Notes under the pieces: model-generated
Databases searched by the model: none
Seen by the model: only the letters and a program-made list of their open reading frames with translations
Told to the model about the DNA's origin: nothing
Origin: an uncultured Saprospiraceae bacterium
GTDB lineage: Bacteria > Bacteroidota > Bacteroidia > Chitinophagales > Saprospiraceae
Direction of reading: 5' to 3'
NCBI GenBank assembly: GCA_938002705.1
Contig: CALLAG010000315.1
Location: forward strand, 1 to 14,289
Length of the DNA: 14,289 nucleotides
In this document: piece after piece, positions 1 to 8,378 of the stretch
How positions within the stretch are numbered: position 1 is the stretch's first letter
Layout of the letters: each line of letters opens with the position of its first letter
Program-made: the position numbers and the translations under genes

Positions 1-2097
1 TTTACCAAATTTGACCCTAAGTCGATCACTCGCAATAAGTTTATACCATCTGTAGCATTTACAGAACTACGTATTAATAACGAGATTGTCCATGTAGGCG
101 ATGAGACAGGTATCCTCACTAAGAGTCTCAACTATACCGAAGCGATTACCTTCAATTATAACGAAGCTAACTTCTCTATCAGTTTTGCTTCATTAGATTA
201 CATAAGTCCTGCTAATAACCACTATGCATTCATACTAGAAGGTATAGATAAGCAGTGGAAGTCCTCTAAGGGTAAGACGGAGGCTACCTATACACTCCAG
301 AAGTCTGGTGACTATATTTTCAAAATGAAAGGCGGCAATAGTGAAGGCCTATTTAATCCAGAAATAAGACAGCTTAAGATTAGGGTGCTGCCGCCACCGT
401 GGAGAACCCTATGGGCATATCTGCTTTATCTTCTTGCCATTGTACTGATCTCATTAGCCATCATAAGATATATAAGGCTAAATCATAAGTTGCAATTAGA
501 ACAGATTGAGAAACAAAAGCAAGAGGAACTGCATGAAGTCAAACTCAGATTTTTCACTAATATCACACACGAGTTCCGGACACCTCTCACACTGATCTTG
601 GCCCCGCTTAATGATCTGATTAATAAAGAAAAACATACCGATAGGGTAAGAGGACAGTTAAAATCAATAGAACGTAACGGCCAGAGAATGCTGAATCTTG
701 TCAATCAGATCTTGACATTTAGAAAACTGGCTTCTGATCATTCTTCACTGAAGATTGTGAGAGGGGATATTGTCTCTTTTCTGCGGGAGATCTATCTATT
801 ATTCCAAGATACAGCTGATCGCAGACAAATAGACTATACATTCGAGTCTGAGGATAAAGAAATAGAAGCTTGGTTTGATCAGGATAAATTAGAAAAGGTA
901 TTCTACAACTTATTGTCTAATGCATTTAAATTTACACCCGAGACGGAAAGTATATCTATGGTTATTTCTCAGACTAAAAGAGACATTCAGATACGTATAA
1001 TAGATACAGGTATAGGAGTAGAGCCGGAGTACCGTGATCAGATATTCAAGAGATTCTATGAGAAATCTAATAATAAGCCATCTACAATAAAAGGAACGGG
1101 TATAGGTCTATCCATATCTAAGCAAATGGTAGAACTTCATAACGGAGATATATGTGTAGAAGAACCTAAGTCTACACTTACAAAAGGGACGACCTTCTTA
1201 GTACAGATACCTAAAGGTAATGCCCACTTCAACGATACTGAAGATATCTCTAATATGGAGAATATAGGAGACTACCATCCTATCAGTGCCTCATATCAAG
1301 ACCTATCCGTGCCAGATGATCATCACGAGGCTACCGAGGCAGAACGATCTCTGCTACTCGTCGTAGAAGACAATGCAGAAGTCCGATCTTATATTAAGAA
1401 AATATTCTTACCTGACTATGATGTCATAACGGCTGAGAATGGTCTCATAGGATTACAGAAAGCTAAAGCTCATCTTCCACAACTTATCATAAGCGACATC
1501 ATGATGCCGGAGATGGATGGCATAGCTCTATGTAGCCAGCTGAAGAAGGATATCGAGATAAGTCATATACCTGTTATTCTTCTCACAGCACGTACCGCTT
1601 CCTTGTTTAAGATAGAAGGACTTGAGACCGGGGCAGATGATTATATTACTAAGCCATTCGTACCTGATGAGCTACGCTTGCGAGTCAGAAACATAATCAA
1701 GACTCGGGAGAAAGTGAGAGATAAGTTTATAAGGGTACTTAATTTCGATCCTAATGAGATAAGTATAACTTCTGCCGATGAGGTATTCATAGAGAAAGCA
1801 CTACAAGTTGTAGAAAAGGAGATCGACAACCATAAGTTTAATGTCAATCAGTTTGCTTATGATCTAGCTGTAAGCCGACCACTGCTATTTACTAAGCTCA
1901 AAGCACTGACCGGCCAGACGCCTAATAACTTTATCAAGACGATAAGGCTCAAGAGGGCCTCCCAGTTATTAAAAACAAAGAAACTTAATGTCTCAGAAGT
2001 GGCCTATAAGGTCGGATTTCGGGATACTAAGTATTTCAGCAGATGCTTCAAGGAGCACTTTAGTCAGTCGCCTACCGAATATAAGGAGAGCAATTAA
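1..2097 (+). CDS. Hybrid two-component system sensor kinase/response regulator (HTCS), 5' partial
   Basis: This is the C-terminal 698 residues of a one-protein signalling system that senses a periplasmic oligosaccharide and activates a polysaccharide-utilization locus. The frame is open from the first base, so the true start, and presumably the beta-propeller sensor repeats, lie upstream; the ATG at 325 is internal. In order (visible numbering): a Y_Y_Y-type periplasmic domain (about 60-130), one membrane helix (about 137-158), a HisKA domain with the H-box HEFRTPL (phospho-acceptor His190), an HATPase with N-box NLLSNAFKF (about 303-311) and G-boxes DTGIG and GTGIGLSI, a receiver domain (about 451-563; acceptor Asp499 in SDIMMPEMDG, Lys551 in TKPF), and a C-terminal AraC-type HTH (about 608-698). 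All catalytic motifs are intact. It lies just upstream of the TonB receptor operon in the same direction, the usual place for the regulator of that operon. Confidence in the family is very high; the ligand is unknown. Confidence 0.96.
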   Translation, partial: FTKFDPKSITRNKFIPSVAFTELRINNEIVHVGDETGILTKSLNYTEAITFNYNEANFSISFASLDYISPANNHYAFILEGIDKQWKSSKGKTEATYTLQKSGDYIFKMKGGNSEGLFNPEIRQLKIRVLPPPWRTLWAYLLYLLAIVLISLAIIRYIRLNHKLQLEQIEKQKQEELHEVKLRFFTNITHEFRTPLTLILAPLNDLINKEKHTDRVRGQLKSIERNGQRMLNLVNQILTFRKLASDHSSLKIVRGDIVSFLREIYLLFQDTADRRQIDYTFESEDKEIEAWFDQDKLEKVFYNLLSNAFKFTPETESISMVISQTKRDIQIRIIDTGIGVEPEYRDQIFKRFYEKSNNKPSTIKGTGIGLSISKQMVELHNGDICVEEPKSTLTKGTTFLVQIPKGNAHFNDTEDISNMENIGDYHPISASYQDLSVPDDHHEATEAERSLLLVVEDNAEVRSYIKKIFLPDYDVITAENGLIGLQKAKAHLPQLIISDIMMPEMDGIALCSQLKKDIEISHIPVILLTARTASLFKIEGLETGADDYITKPFVPDELRLRVRNIIKTREKVRDKFIRVLNFDPNEISITSADEVFIEKALQVVEKEIDNHKFNVNQFAYDLAVSRPLLFTKLKALTGQTPNNFIKTIRLKRASQLLKTKKLNVSEVAYKVGFRDTKYFSRCFKEHFSQSPTEYKESN

Positions 2098-2129
2098 TTC
2101 TGATACACGTCACTTATACGTACAGAATT

Positions 2130-2169
2130 GTCTAAAGTAACCCTCAAAACCTCCATTTTAGACGTTTTT
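2130..2169 (+). terminator. Weak intrinsic terminator-like hairpin after the HTCS gene
   Basis: GTCTAAAGT (2130-2138) can pair with ATTTTAGAC (2155-2163), giving nine pairs with one G-U around a 16-nt loop. It is followed by G and then five T (2165-2169). The stem is AT-rich, so termination would be modest. The T-run is also the first part of the C-rich direct repeat described separately, so terminator and operator may share bases. Confidence 0.35.
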
Positions 2170-2194
2170 CCCCCCTATTGTAGATTTTTCTCCC
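2165..2194 (+). promoter_or_regulatory. Candidate HTCS operator: T5-C(n) direct repeat
   Basis: TTTTTCCCCCC (2165-2175) recurs as TTTTTCTCCC at 2185-2194, start-to-start distance 20 bp, close to two helical turns. A third TTTTTC follows at 2195-2200. AraC-family regulators, including the DNA-binding domain of HTCS proteins, commonly bind tandem half-sites about two turns apart on one face of the helix. The repeat sits directly upstream of a -7 box and of the receptor gene, as expected for an activator site. Assignment to this HTCS is inference from position and spacing. Confidence 0.5.
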
Positions 2195-2206
2195 TTTTTC
2201 ACTTAG

Positions 2207-2214
2207 TAGATTTG
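2207..2214 (+). promoter_or_regulatory. Bacteroidota -7 promoter box (TAnnTTTG) for the receptor operon
   Basis: TAGATTTG is an exact match to the TAnnTTTG -7 element used by the Bacteroidota primary sigma factor. It would start transcription near 2220 and leave a leader of roughly 85 nt before the ATG at 2304. No well-spaced TTTG -33 element is present: the nearest upstream TTG (2178-2180) is too far away. This would suit an activator-dependent promoter that uses the adjacent direct repeat. Confidence 0.5.
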
Positions 2215-2303
2215 AGAACATTAGTCATTGATCGCAGGGCGAGTTGGCTATATGATTGATCCTTACTTTTTTTTACTAACCCAATACACATCACAGTAAT
2301 TAG

Positions 2304-5195
2304 ATGATTCAAAAATTAAATCAATATTTCGGATTATTTCTCATAATATCTATTTGTAGCATATCCAGTATAGAAGCTCAGACAGGGTCAGTCAGAGGGG
2401 TACTTACAGAAGCTGATGGATCAGAGACACTCATAGGCGCTAATGTAGTCTTAAAAAATAATCCATCCATTGGGACCTCATCTAATATAGACGGCACCTA
2501 TCTGATAGAAAATCTACCTACAGGTCTGCAGACTATTTCATACACCTACACTGGCTATGAGCAGCAAGATATAGAAGTCATGATAGAATCAGACAAGGTG
2601 GCTATTATGGATATAAATATGATCGCAAGTAGTGTGATCGGGAAAGAAATTGTATTTACATCTCAAGCACTCGGCCAAGCTAGGGCCCAAAAACAACAGA
2701 TAAATGCAGAAGCTATAGCGAATATAGTATCCGCTGATAGGATACAGGAACTCCCAGATGTCAATGCTGCAGAAGCAATATCCAGACTCCCCGGTATAGC
2801 TATCAATAGGAGTGGAGGCGAAGGACAGAAAGTCGTCATCAGAGGGATGTCACCAAAGTTTGCAGCTATAACGATTAACGGAATAAGGATGCCATCTAAT
2901 TCTGGTACAGATAGATCAGTAGATCTGTCTCTTATATCGCCAGAACTATTAGATGGTATAGAAGTATATAAGTCTCCATTGCCAGATATGGATGCAGAAG
3001 CAGTCGGTGGTACTGTTAATCTCAAATTGAGAAAAGCACCAAGAGAATTCAAATTTCTGGCGAAAGCATTAGGAGGATTTAATCAACTTAATAATGATTA
3101 TGGAGACTACAAAGGTGTCCTCCAAGCCAGCAAACGTATATTCAATGAGAAGGTAGGTATCGTAGCACAAGCCAGTGCAGAGAGATTTAATAGAGGTGGA
3201 GATTTCCTGACTAATACATGGAGACAAGGAGCTACAGACTCTACAGGGACGACAGAGATATTCGGTAATTCTCTGAGAATAGAAGACCGCTCAGAAATCA
3301 GAAAACGTCAAAATGCCAGTGTCGCTCTAGATTATAGCTTAGGAGCTAATAAGTTTTCATTCTTCGGTCTGTACAGTCAGACATCTAGAGATATATCTAC
3401 TCTACAAGAAAACTATCTACCTAATGAACCTGCGATAACCATCGTCGGAACAAATAGAGAAAATGAGATCAAGCTCAGCTCCTACACGCTACAGTCAGAG
3501 CATCTAATCGGCAAATCTACTATTGACATGGCCGTGTCTTATAGCATATCATCAGGTAGGACGCCTTATGACTTTGCGATGTTATTCGAGAATACGAATC
3601 AGACATTTTCTTCGTCACTTAATACTGATAGCCATCCTCGTAATTACTACAGTGCCGCTACACCAGATTTGAATAACACATATCTGAGAACCGCTAACTT
3701 TGATAACTCATCTACAGAAGAACAGACTAACACATTTGTACTTAATTATAAGCTACCATTTACGCTAAGTAATAAAGTGAAGGGCTACTTTAAGACAGGT
3801 GGTAAGTATATTACAACCTCTCGTACCAGAGACCAAGATCGATTATCAGAAGACTTCTATTACCTCGGTGGAGAGATAGGTAGAAATGCTATCGACCGAT
3901 CTTCTAATCCGCTGATACTATTACCTAATAATCCCGACCTTATATCTATACAAAGCTTCTTATCAGAGGAGAATAATTTAGATTTTATAAATGAAAATAA
4001 CGAGAATATAGGTGTCAATGCAAGCCTAGACGAAGCACTCATGAGACAATGGTATGAAGACCAACGTGAGATACTCAATGAAAATAGAGAAGTCATCGTC
4101 AATCGTTACGAAGTAGACGAGACAGTAACGGCAGGTTATGCTATGTTTAAATTTGAGATAGGTGATAAGCTATCTCTCATCCCTGGTGTCAGATATGAAT
4201 ATTCTGATAATAAGTACATGTCAGGTATCTCTAGCCTCAATGGTAGGTATGGAGTCAATGGCTTCTTCATAGATACGACTACTACACAGACTTATGGAGA
4301 ACTGTTACCTCACTTGCATCTTAAGTATCAGGTAATAGACTGGCTCGATATAAGAGCATCTTATTCTACAACACTAGCCAGGCCAGATTTTAACTCTATC
4401 ACGCCGAGAAGTCAGATTAATAATAATAGTCTATTCATATTATCAGGTAATCCAGAACTTAAGCATGCTAAATCTATAAATTATGACTTATTCGTAACGG
4501 CATACAAAAGCAAATGGGGGCTATTCTCAGTTGGCGGATTCTATAAGCAGATTGATAATATATCTTACCCATGGCGTACTAATCTTTTTGACCAAGAGAC
4601 AGCTGATAGTTTTGGATGGCCTAACTTCAAAGGCTATGAATTACGATCATTTATTAATTCTGGTAAGTCGACAGTCAAAGGTTTTGAGTTAGACTTTCAG
4701 TCTAATCTGCGATTCTTACCTGAAGTATTCCACGGCTTTGTAGTTAATATTAATTATGCAAGATTATTCTCTACTACGGAGTCCTTCTTTCTCACATCAG
4801 AGACGATACTTGTAACTCCTATACCACCGATCTTCCAGACGATATTTACTAATAATGTAAGAGAAGTACCACTCCCTAGCCAAGCACCACATGTGCTTAA
4901 TGTCTCCGTAGGTTATGATTATAAGAGGCTGTCTACAAGAGTATCTGGTACCTACCAAGGAACTCAGGCAAGCGGCTATTCATCTAATAAAGATTTCGAC
5001 AGTTTTATACTTAACTTCTGGAGGTGGGATGTATCAGTTAAGCAACGATTTATGAATAATTGGAGTGCATTTATCAACCTTAATAATGTCACTAATCAGC
5101 AAGATATAGGATTTACCAGATCAGAACAATTCAGAAATACTGTAGAGACTTACGGTATGACAGGTACTGTAGGCATACAATTTCAAATTAAATAA
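2304..5195 (+). CDS. TonB-dependent outer-membrane receptor (TonB-Xanth-Caul-like, not classical SusC)
   Basis: A 963-residue outer-membrane channel that probably imports oligosaccharides using TonB energy. The signal peptide ends near IEA|Q (25/26). Residues about 28-112 form a carboxypeptidase-regulatory-like beta-sandwich. A TonB-box-like EIVFTS lies near 115-120, followed by the plug (about 132-247) and a 22-strand-type barrel to the C-terminal IQFQIK. The plug motifs (ELPDVNAAEAISRLPGI, VIRGMSPKF, PDMDAEAVGGTVNL) resemble the TIGR01782/TonB-Xanth-Caul group; the usual SusC/RagA signature and a downstream SusD gene are absent. It follows the HTCS and candidate operator, and lies 45 bp before the beta-helix gene, so the two are probably one transcript. 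The fold assignment is very secure. The substrate is inferred from neighbours to be a uronate-containing oligosaccharide, but a different ligand is possible. Confidence 0.93.
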   Translation: MIQKLNQYFGLFLIISICSISSIEAQTGSVRGVLTEADGSETLIGANVVLKNNPSIGTSSNIDGTYLIENLPTGLQTISYTYTGYEQQDIEVMIESDKVAIMDINMIASSVIGKEIVFTSQALGQARAQKQQINAEAIANIVSADRIQELPDVNAAEAISRLPGIAINRSGGEGQKVVIRGMSPKFAAITINGIRMPSNSGTDRSVDLSLISPELLDGIEVYKSPLPDMDAEAVGGTVNLKLRKAPREFKFLAKALGGFNQLNNDYGDYKGVLQASKRIFNEKVGIVAQASAERFNRGGDFLTNTWRQGATDSTGTTEIFGNSLRIEDRSEIRKRQNASVALDYSLGANKFSFFGLYSQTSRDISTLQENYLPNEPAITIVGTNRENEIKLSSYTLQSEHLIGKSTIDMAVSYSISSGRTPYDFAMLFENTNQTFSSSLNTDSHPRNYYSAATPDLNNTYLRTANFDNSSTEEQTNTFVLNYKLPFTLSNKVKGYFKTGGKYITTSRTRDQDRLSEDFYYLGGEIGRNAIDRSSNPLILLPNNPDLISIQSFLSEENNLDFINENNENIGVNASLDEALMRQWYEDQREILNENREVIVNRYEVDETVTAGYAMFKFEIGDKLSLIPGVRYEYSDNKYMSGISSLNGRYGVNGFFIDTTTTQTYGELLPHLHLKYQVIDWLDIRASYSTTLARPDFNSITPRSQINNNSLFILSGNPELKHAKSINYDLFVTAYKSKWGLFSVGGFYKQIDNISYPWRTNLFDQETADSFGWPNFKGYELRSFINSGKSTVKGFELDFQSNLRFLPEVFHGFVVNINYARLFSTTESFFLTSETILVTPIPPIFQTIFTNNVREVPLPSQAPHVLNVSVGYDYKRLSTRVSGTYQGTQASGYSSNKDFDSFILNFWRWDVSVKQRFMNNWSAFINLNNVTNQQDIGFTRSEQFRNTVETYGMTGTVGIQFQIK

Positions 5196-5240
5196 ATATC
5201 AATAATTAAAGTTCTTTTTACATTCAAAAAAATTGAAAAA

Positions 5241-6833
5241 ATGAAAAAACATTACACACTTATTTTATCAGCTTTTATATTCATCATAGCGAGTGGCATT
5301 ACAGCCCAGACAGTTGTGACCATACCCGCAAGTACAGACCCTACTATGCCTACGGATATCTTTCCTTTTATAATGGGTGATACCACAGCTACCGGTGATA
5401 GAAACGACGCCAATACGATATACAAACTAGAGAACGGTCAGGTATATATCACGACGGGTAGAATAGTCAATAAGCCAGAATGGGATCTACATATAGAAGC
5501 TGTAGACCTCACTGATACTGCTAATAAGCCGATCATATCGCGTATACCTAATGCAAGTGGTGAGTATCCAGATATTATGAGACCTGAGGGTAACGTGACA
5601 TTGCGTAACATATGGTTTGTAGTAGGAGAAAAAGGCCCATTAGAGCAGCATGATTGGGGTAAGATCAGGTACATGGGTGATGATACGAGAGTAATAGCAG
5701 ATCACTGTATATTCGAAAAAGATAGAGGTGGATTCTTCCAGCTTAGAGGTAATAATATAAAACTCTATATCAGTAACTGTGTATTAAGAAATGGTGGAAA
5801 CCGTAGAATCCTACAAGGTAACGGTAGAGCTGTAGATGCAAGAAATACATCATTAGATACATTAATCATGACTAATACTATTGTATACAATCTACAAGAT
5901 AGATTCTTCAGAAGTCAAGGTGCTACAGAGCCACATAACTATATAGAAATAGACAACTGTACATCGTTTAATAATGCAGGACGTCACGGATTTATACAAC
6001 TAGGAAGAGTGAATACAGCTAAGATTACAGATAACTTATTCATAGATCCTATTATGCTCGGTTCTAGTCCGATATTCACAGATGAGCAGACGCAGCCAGA
6101 TAATGACTTACACAAAGTGATCACATTAGATACATTATATGATGCGACATCTCTTGAGATATCTAATAATAATGTATTCTGGAATCAAGAAGTGATGGAC
6201 TACTGGGCTAGTAATGATACTGTGTCAGCTCCAGGATTATTATCAGATCTCGTTATGGAAAGCTTAGGTGCTGCTGCCCCAGATGCATTCTTCTCTGAGC
6301 CACTTGAGCTTAATAGTGTGCCTGGTACTATAATAGAGTATGTATCTGACCTATATGCTAATCCAGCTGCAGAAGATATGTTTGACTTTATCGTAGAAGA
6401 TGTAGCTCTTGCAGGTACGGCATTTGATTCAGGTAATTTATTTGATTTTTCTACTTTCGATCCATGTTATGGTACTGATACAGAATCAGCAGATGCTTCT
6501 ACAGATAATGGACCTATCGGTGCATTTGCATCTTGTGCATCATTAACTAATGTATTCGATGTAGAGATTAATGAAGCACTAGCACTTAATGTGTTCCCTA
6601 ATCCAATGAGTACAGACTTAAGTTTTGCTTTCACTCTGCAAGATGCTAGTGATGTATCTGTATATATCACAGATATGAATGGCAGAACGATGAGTCAGCC
6701 ATTATCTAACAAGCTTGGCGCAGGTGAGTATAACTACTCTTTTGATATTTCTAATCAGTTCTCTACAGGTATGTACTTATTGACATTGAAGACAGAGCAA
6801 GGTATCATGACTCAGAAAATTATAATCCAATAA
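5241..6833 (+). CDS. Secreted parallel beta-helix protein with T9SS sorting domain
   Basis: A 530-residue exported protein with a Sec signal peptide (ITA|Q, 22/23). The central region (about 100-320) has repeated rungs such as VIADHCIFEK, LYISNCVLRN, LIMTNTIVYN, IEIDNCTSFN and LEISNNNVFW. This hydrophobic/Asn-rich periodicity is typical of right-handed beta-helices found in pectate-lyase-like and DUF4957/DUF5123-like proteins. The last 80 residues (451-530) are a type A T9SS sorting domain: it opens with VFPNP, contains VYITDMNGR and STGMYLL, and ends KIIIQ. The protein is therefore probably secreted or anchored at the cell surface. It occupies the position a SusD would hold, 45 bp after the receptor and before a strong terminator. 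It may be a surface glycan-binding protein or a polysaccharide lyase; no catalytic triad can be assigned by eye. Confidence is high for secretion and the C-terminal domain, moderate for beta-helix, low for activity. Confidence 0.85.
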   Translation: MKKHYTLILSAFIFIIASGITAQTVVTIPASTDPTMPTDIFPFIMGDTTATGDRNDANTIYKLENGQVYITTGRIVNKPEWDLHIEAVDLTDTANKPIISRIPNASGEYPDIMRPEGNVTLRNIWFVVGEKGPLEQHDWGKIRYMGDDTRVIADHCIFEKDRGGFFQLRGNNIKLYISNCVLRNGGNRRILQGNGRAVDARNTSLDTLIMTNTIVYNLQDRFFRSQGATEPHNYIEIDNCTSFNNAGRHGFIQLGRVNTAKITDNLFIDPIMLGSSPIFTDEQTQPDNDLHKVITLDTLYDATSLEISNNNVFWNQEVMDYWASNDTVSAPGLLSDLVMESLGAAAPDAFFSEPLELNSVPGTIIEYVSDLYANPAAEDMFDFIVEDVALAGTAFDSGNLFDFSTFDPCYGTDTESADASTDNGPIGAFASCASLTNVFDVEINEALALNVFPNPMSTDLSFAFTLQDASDVSVYITDMNGRTMSQPLSNKLGAGEYNYSFDISNQFSTGMYLLTLKTEQGIMTQKIIIQ

Positions 6834-6863
6834 TTAATTTCTAAGTCTGATTATACTATATAC

Positions 6864-6907
6864 AATAAGTCGAGGGGGAAAGAAAAAATACCCTTCGACT
6901 TATTTTT
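6864..6907 (+). terminator. Strong Rho-independent terminator ending the receptor/beta-helix unit
   Basis: AATAAGTCGAGGGG (6864-6877) pairs along its full length with CCCTTCGACTTATT (6891-6904), with one G-U, around a 13-nt A-rich loop. A run of five T (6903-6907) overlaps the foot of the stem. It lies 30 bp after the stop codon of the beta-helix gene, so the enzyme block downstream needs its own promoter or read-through. Confidence 0.85.
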
Positions 6908-6943
6908 ATCATCTACAAAGTCTACACCTTACGTCTATATCTA

Positions 6944-7004
6944 TCATTGCGATGTTATTACTATTATCAATTCTGAATTGATTGCTATGTTATGAGAGCA
7001 ATGA
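6944..7004 (+). promoter_or_regulatory. Nested inverted repeats in the GH88 upstream region
   Basis: The 226-bp spacer before the GH88 gene holds a perfect 17-bp palindrome, ATCAATTC-T-GAATTGAT (6966-6982). It is enclosed by an outer repeat, TCATTGC (6944-6950) with GCAATGA (6998-7004). The same right arm can instead pair with ATTGCT at 6981-6986 through AGCAAT (6997-7002), so two structures would be mutually exclusive. This could be a repressor or activator operator, or a structured leader. No convincing TAnnTTTG box was found nearby; the closest is TACTTTTT at 7032-7039, one mismatch. Confidence 0.35.
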
Positions 7005-7059
7005 CTGATCATCTGATATACTGACATTTTTTACTTTTTTATAATTTTATATAATCCGT

Positions 7060-8241
7060 ATGAGACTAATCATATACTTATTATCTATTGTCCTAATCAT
7101 AGGTTGCAGTAATACGACTTCTACACCAGAAACGATCGCAACTGACACTATGACTACTCAGCAGCAATTACAGGCACTTGCTGATAGGGCAGTATCAGAT
7201 TTAGAGCTTATAAGATTAGATTCGTTACATATCCCAAGAACTATAGAGAGTGACGGCACGCTCAAGGGGACAAAGTCTAAAAGCTGGACCAGCGGATTCT
7301 ATCCAGGAATATTATGGCAATTATATGGGTACAGCAAAAATGAAAAACTAAAATCAGCTGCCATGCAATGGTCTGCCTTTGTAGAAAAAGAAAAACTGGA
7401 TGGAGGTACCCATGACTTAGGTTTTAAGATATATTGTCCTTACGGAAATGCTTACAGAATCACTAATGACGATAAGTACAAAGATGTATTCTTAAGTGCA
7501 TCTCGTACTCTAATTACAAGATACAATCCTGATGTGGGAGCTATAAGATCATGGGATCACCATGAGCACTTGTGGAAGTACCCTGTCATTATAGATAATA
7601 TGATGAATCTTGAGATGCTATTTGAAGCTACAAAACTAACAGGGGATTCTACCTTCTATCATATAGCAGACCAACATGCAGAGACGACTCTCAAGAATCA
7701 CTTCAGATCAGATGACAGTTCTTATCACGTAGTAGATTATAATCCAGTAACTGGCGAAGTGGTCAAGAAGAATACACATCAAGGGCTCAATCATGAGTCC
7801 GCATGGAGTAGGGGACAAGCATGGGGATTATATGGATATACAGTTGCCTACAGATATACGGGTAAGAAGAAGTACTTAGAACAAGCGGAAAAGATCGCTT
7901 CATTTATTTTCTCTCATCCTAATATGCCAGATGACCTTATCCCATATTGGGATTACGATGTGCAAGGTAGCGAAGAGCCACGTGACGTATCTGCTGCTAC
8001 CGTTACAGCTTCTGCACTCTATGAGTTAAGTAAGTATGGGTCAGAAAATTCTGATCAATATGTAACATGGGCAGATAAGATATTATCTAGCCTCAATACA
8101 GATAAGTATAAGACAGAAGATGCTCCATTTTTTCTGAAACACAGCGTAGGAAGTATTCCGGGAGAATTTGAAATGGATGCACCGATTATATATGCTGACT
8201 ATTATTACGTAGAGGCTCTACTCAGAAAATCTAAATTGTAA
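7060..8241 (+). CDS. GH88 unsaturated glucuronyl hydrolase, lipoprotein
   Basis: A 393-residue enzyme expected to remove 4,5-unsaturated uronic acid from the non-reducing end of oligosaccharides made by polysaccharide lyases or dehydratases, through hydration of the C4-C5 double bond. The N-terminus (IIYLLSIVLIIGC) carries a lipobox with Cys16. The following residues (SNTTST) lack an acidic surface-export signal, so it is probably periplasm-facing. The (alpha/alpha)6 barrel covers about 35-390. GH88 motifs include SWTSGFYPGILW (75-86), GGTHDLGF with Asp119, IIDNMMNLEML with Asp179, and HQGLNHESAWSRGQAWGLYG (240-259). Asp119 and Asp179 align with the two essential Asp of Bacillus UGL. Length is normal for GH88. 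It begins the enzyme block after a strong terminator and is 137 bp ahead of the GH2 gene. The related GH105 family is possible, but the HESAWSRGQAW context fits GH88 better. Confidence 0.93.
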   Translation: MRLIIYLLSIVLIIGCSNTTSTPETIATDTMTTQQQLQALADRAVSDLELIRLDSLHIPRTIESDGTLKGTKSKSWTSGFYPGILWQLYGYSKNEKLKSAAMQWSAFVEKEKLDGGTHDLGFKIYCPYGNAYRITNDDKYKDVFLSASRTLITRYNPDVGAIRSWDHHEHLWKYPVIIDNMMNLEMLFEATKLTGDSTFYHIADQHAETTLKNHFRSDDSSYHVVDYNPVTGEVVKKNTHQGLNHESAWSRGQAWGLYGYTVAYRYTGKKKYLEQAEKIASFIFSHPNMPDDLIPYWDYDVQGSEEPRDVSAATVTASALYELSKYGSENSDQYVTWADKILSSLNTDKYKTEDAPFFLKHSVGSIPGEFEMDAPIIYADYYYVEALLRKSKL

Positions 8242-8329
8242 TATCACCAAAAACATAGAAAGAATAGCTAAGCCGAACTTACTATAATAAAAGAATAATA
8301 TTATTTTACCGAAATCAAATATCTATAAT

Positions 8330-8349
8330 AGTGTAAGCAGATCTACACT
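8330..8349 (+). repeat. Short inverted repeat before the GH2 gene
   Basis: AGTGTA (8330-8335) pairs perfectly with TACACT (8344-8349) around an 8-nt loop, 29 bp before the GH2 ATG. It has no T-run, so it is not a terminator. It could be an operator or leader hairpin within the 137-bp spacer, which shows no clear promoter box. Confidence 0.25.
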
Positions 8350-8378
8350 TATGAATTTTCGATAAAAAAAGAAATACT

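Noticed and set aside
325..2097. ATG at 325 as the start of the HTCS gene.
   Set aside because: The same frame is open back to base 1 and encodes a good Y_Y_Y-type domain directly upstream, so the ATG is internal.
2178..2180. TTG as the -33 promoter element for the receptor operon.
   Set aside because: It lies 26 bp before the -7 box, longer than the usual spacing of about 19-21 bp.
2663..3052. Reverse-strand open frame of 129 codons, and other minus-strand frames across the window.
   Set aside because: They are antisense shadows of strong coding genes, with low-complexity Ser/Leu-rich translations and no recognisable domains.
5241..6833. Beta-helix protein as a SusD homologue.
   Set aside because: There is no lipobox and no TPR-like alpha-helical pattern; the sequence is beta-rich with a T9SS tail, so only its gene position resembles SusD.
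6874..6893. Minus-strand TTTCCCCC in the terminator loop region as a second HTCS site.
   Set aside because: It is a single half-site on the opposite strand, formed by the G-run of the terminator stem, with no paired copy at two-turn spacing.
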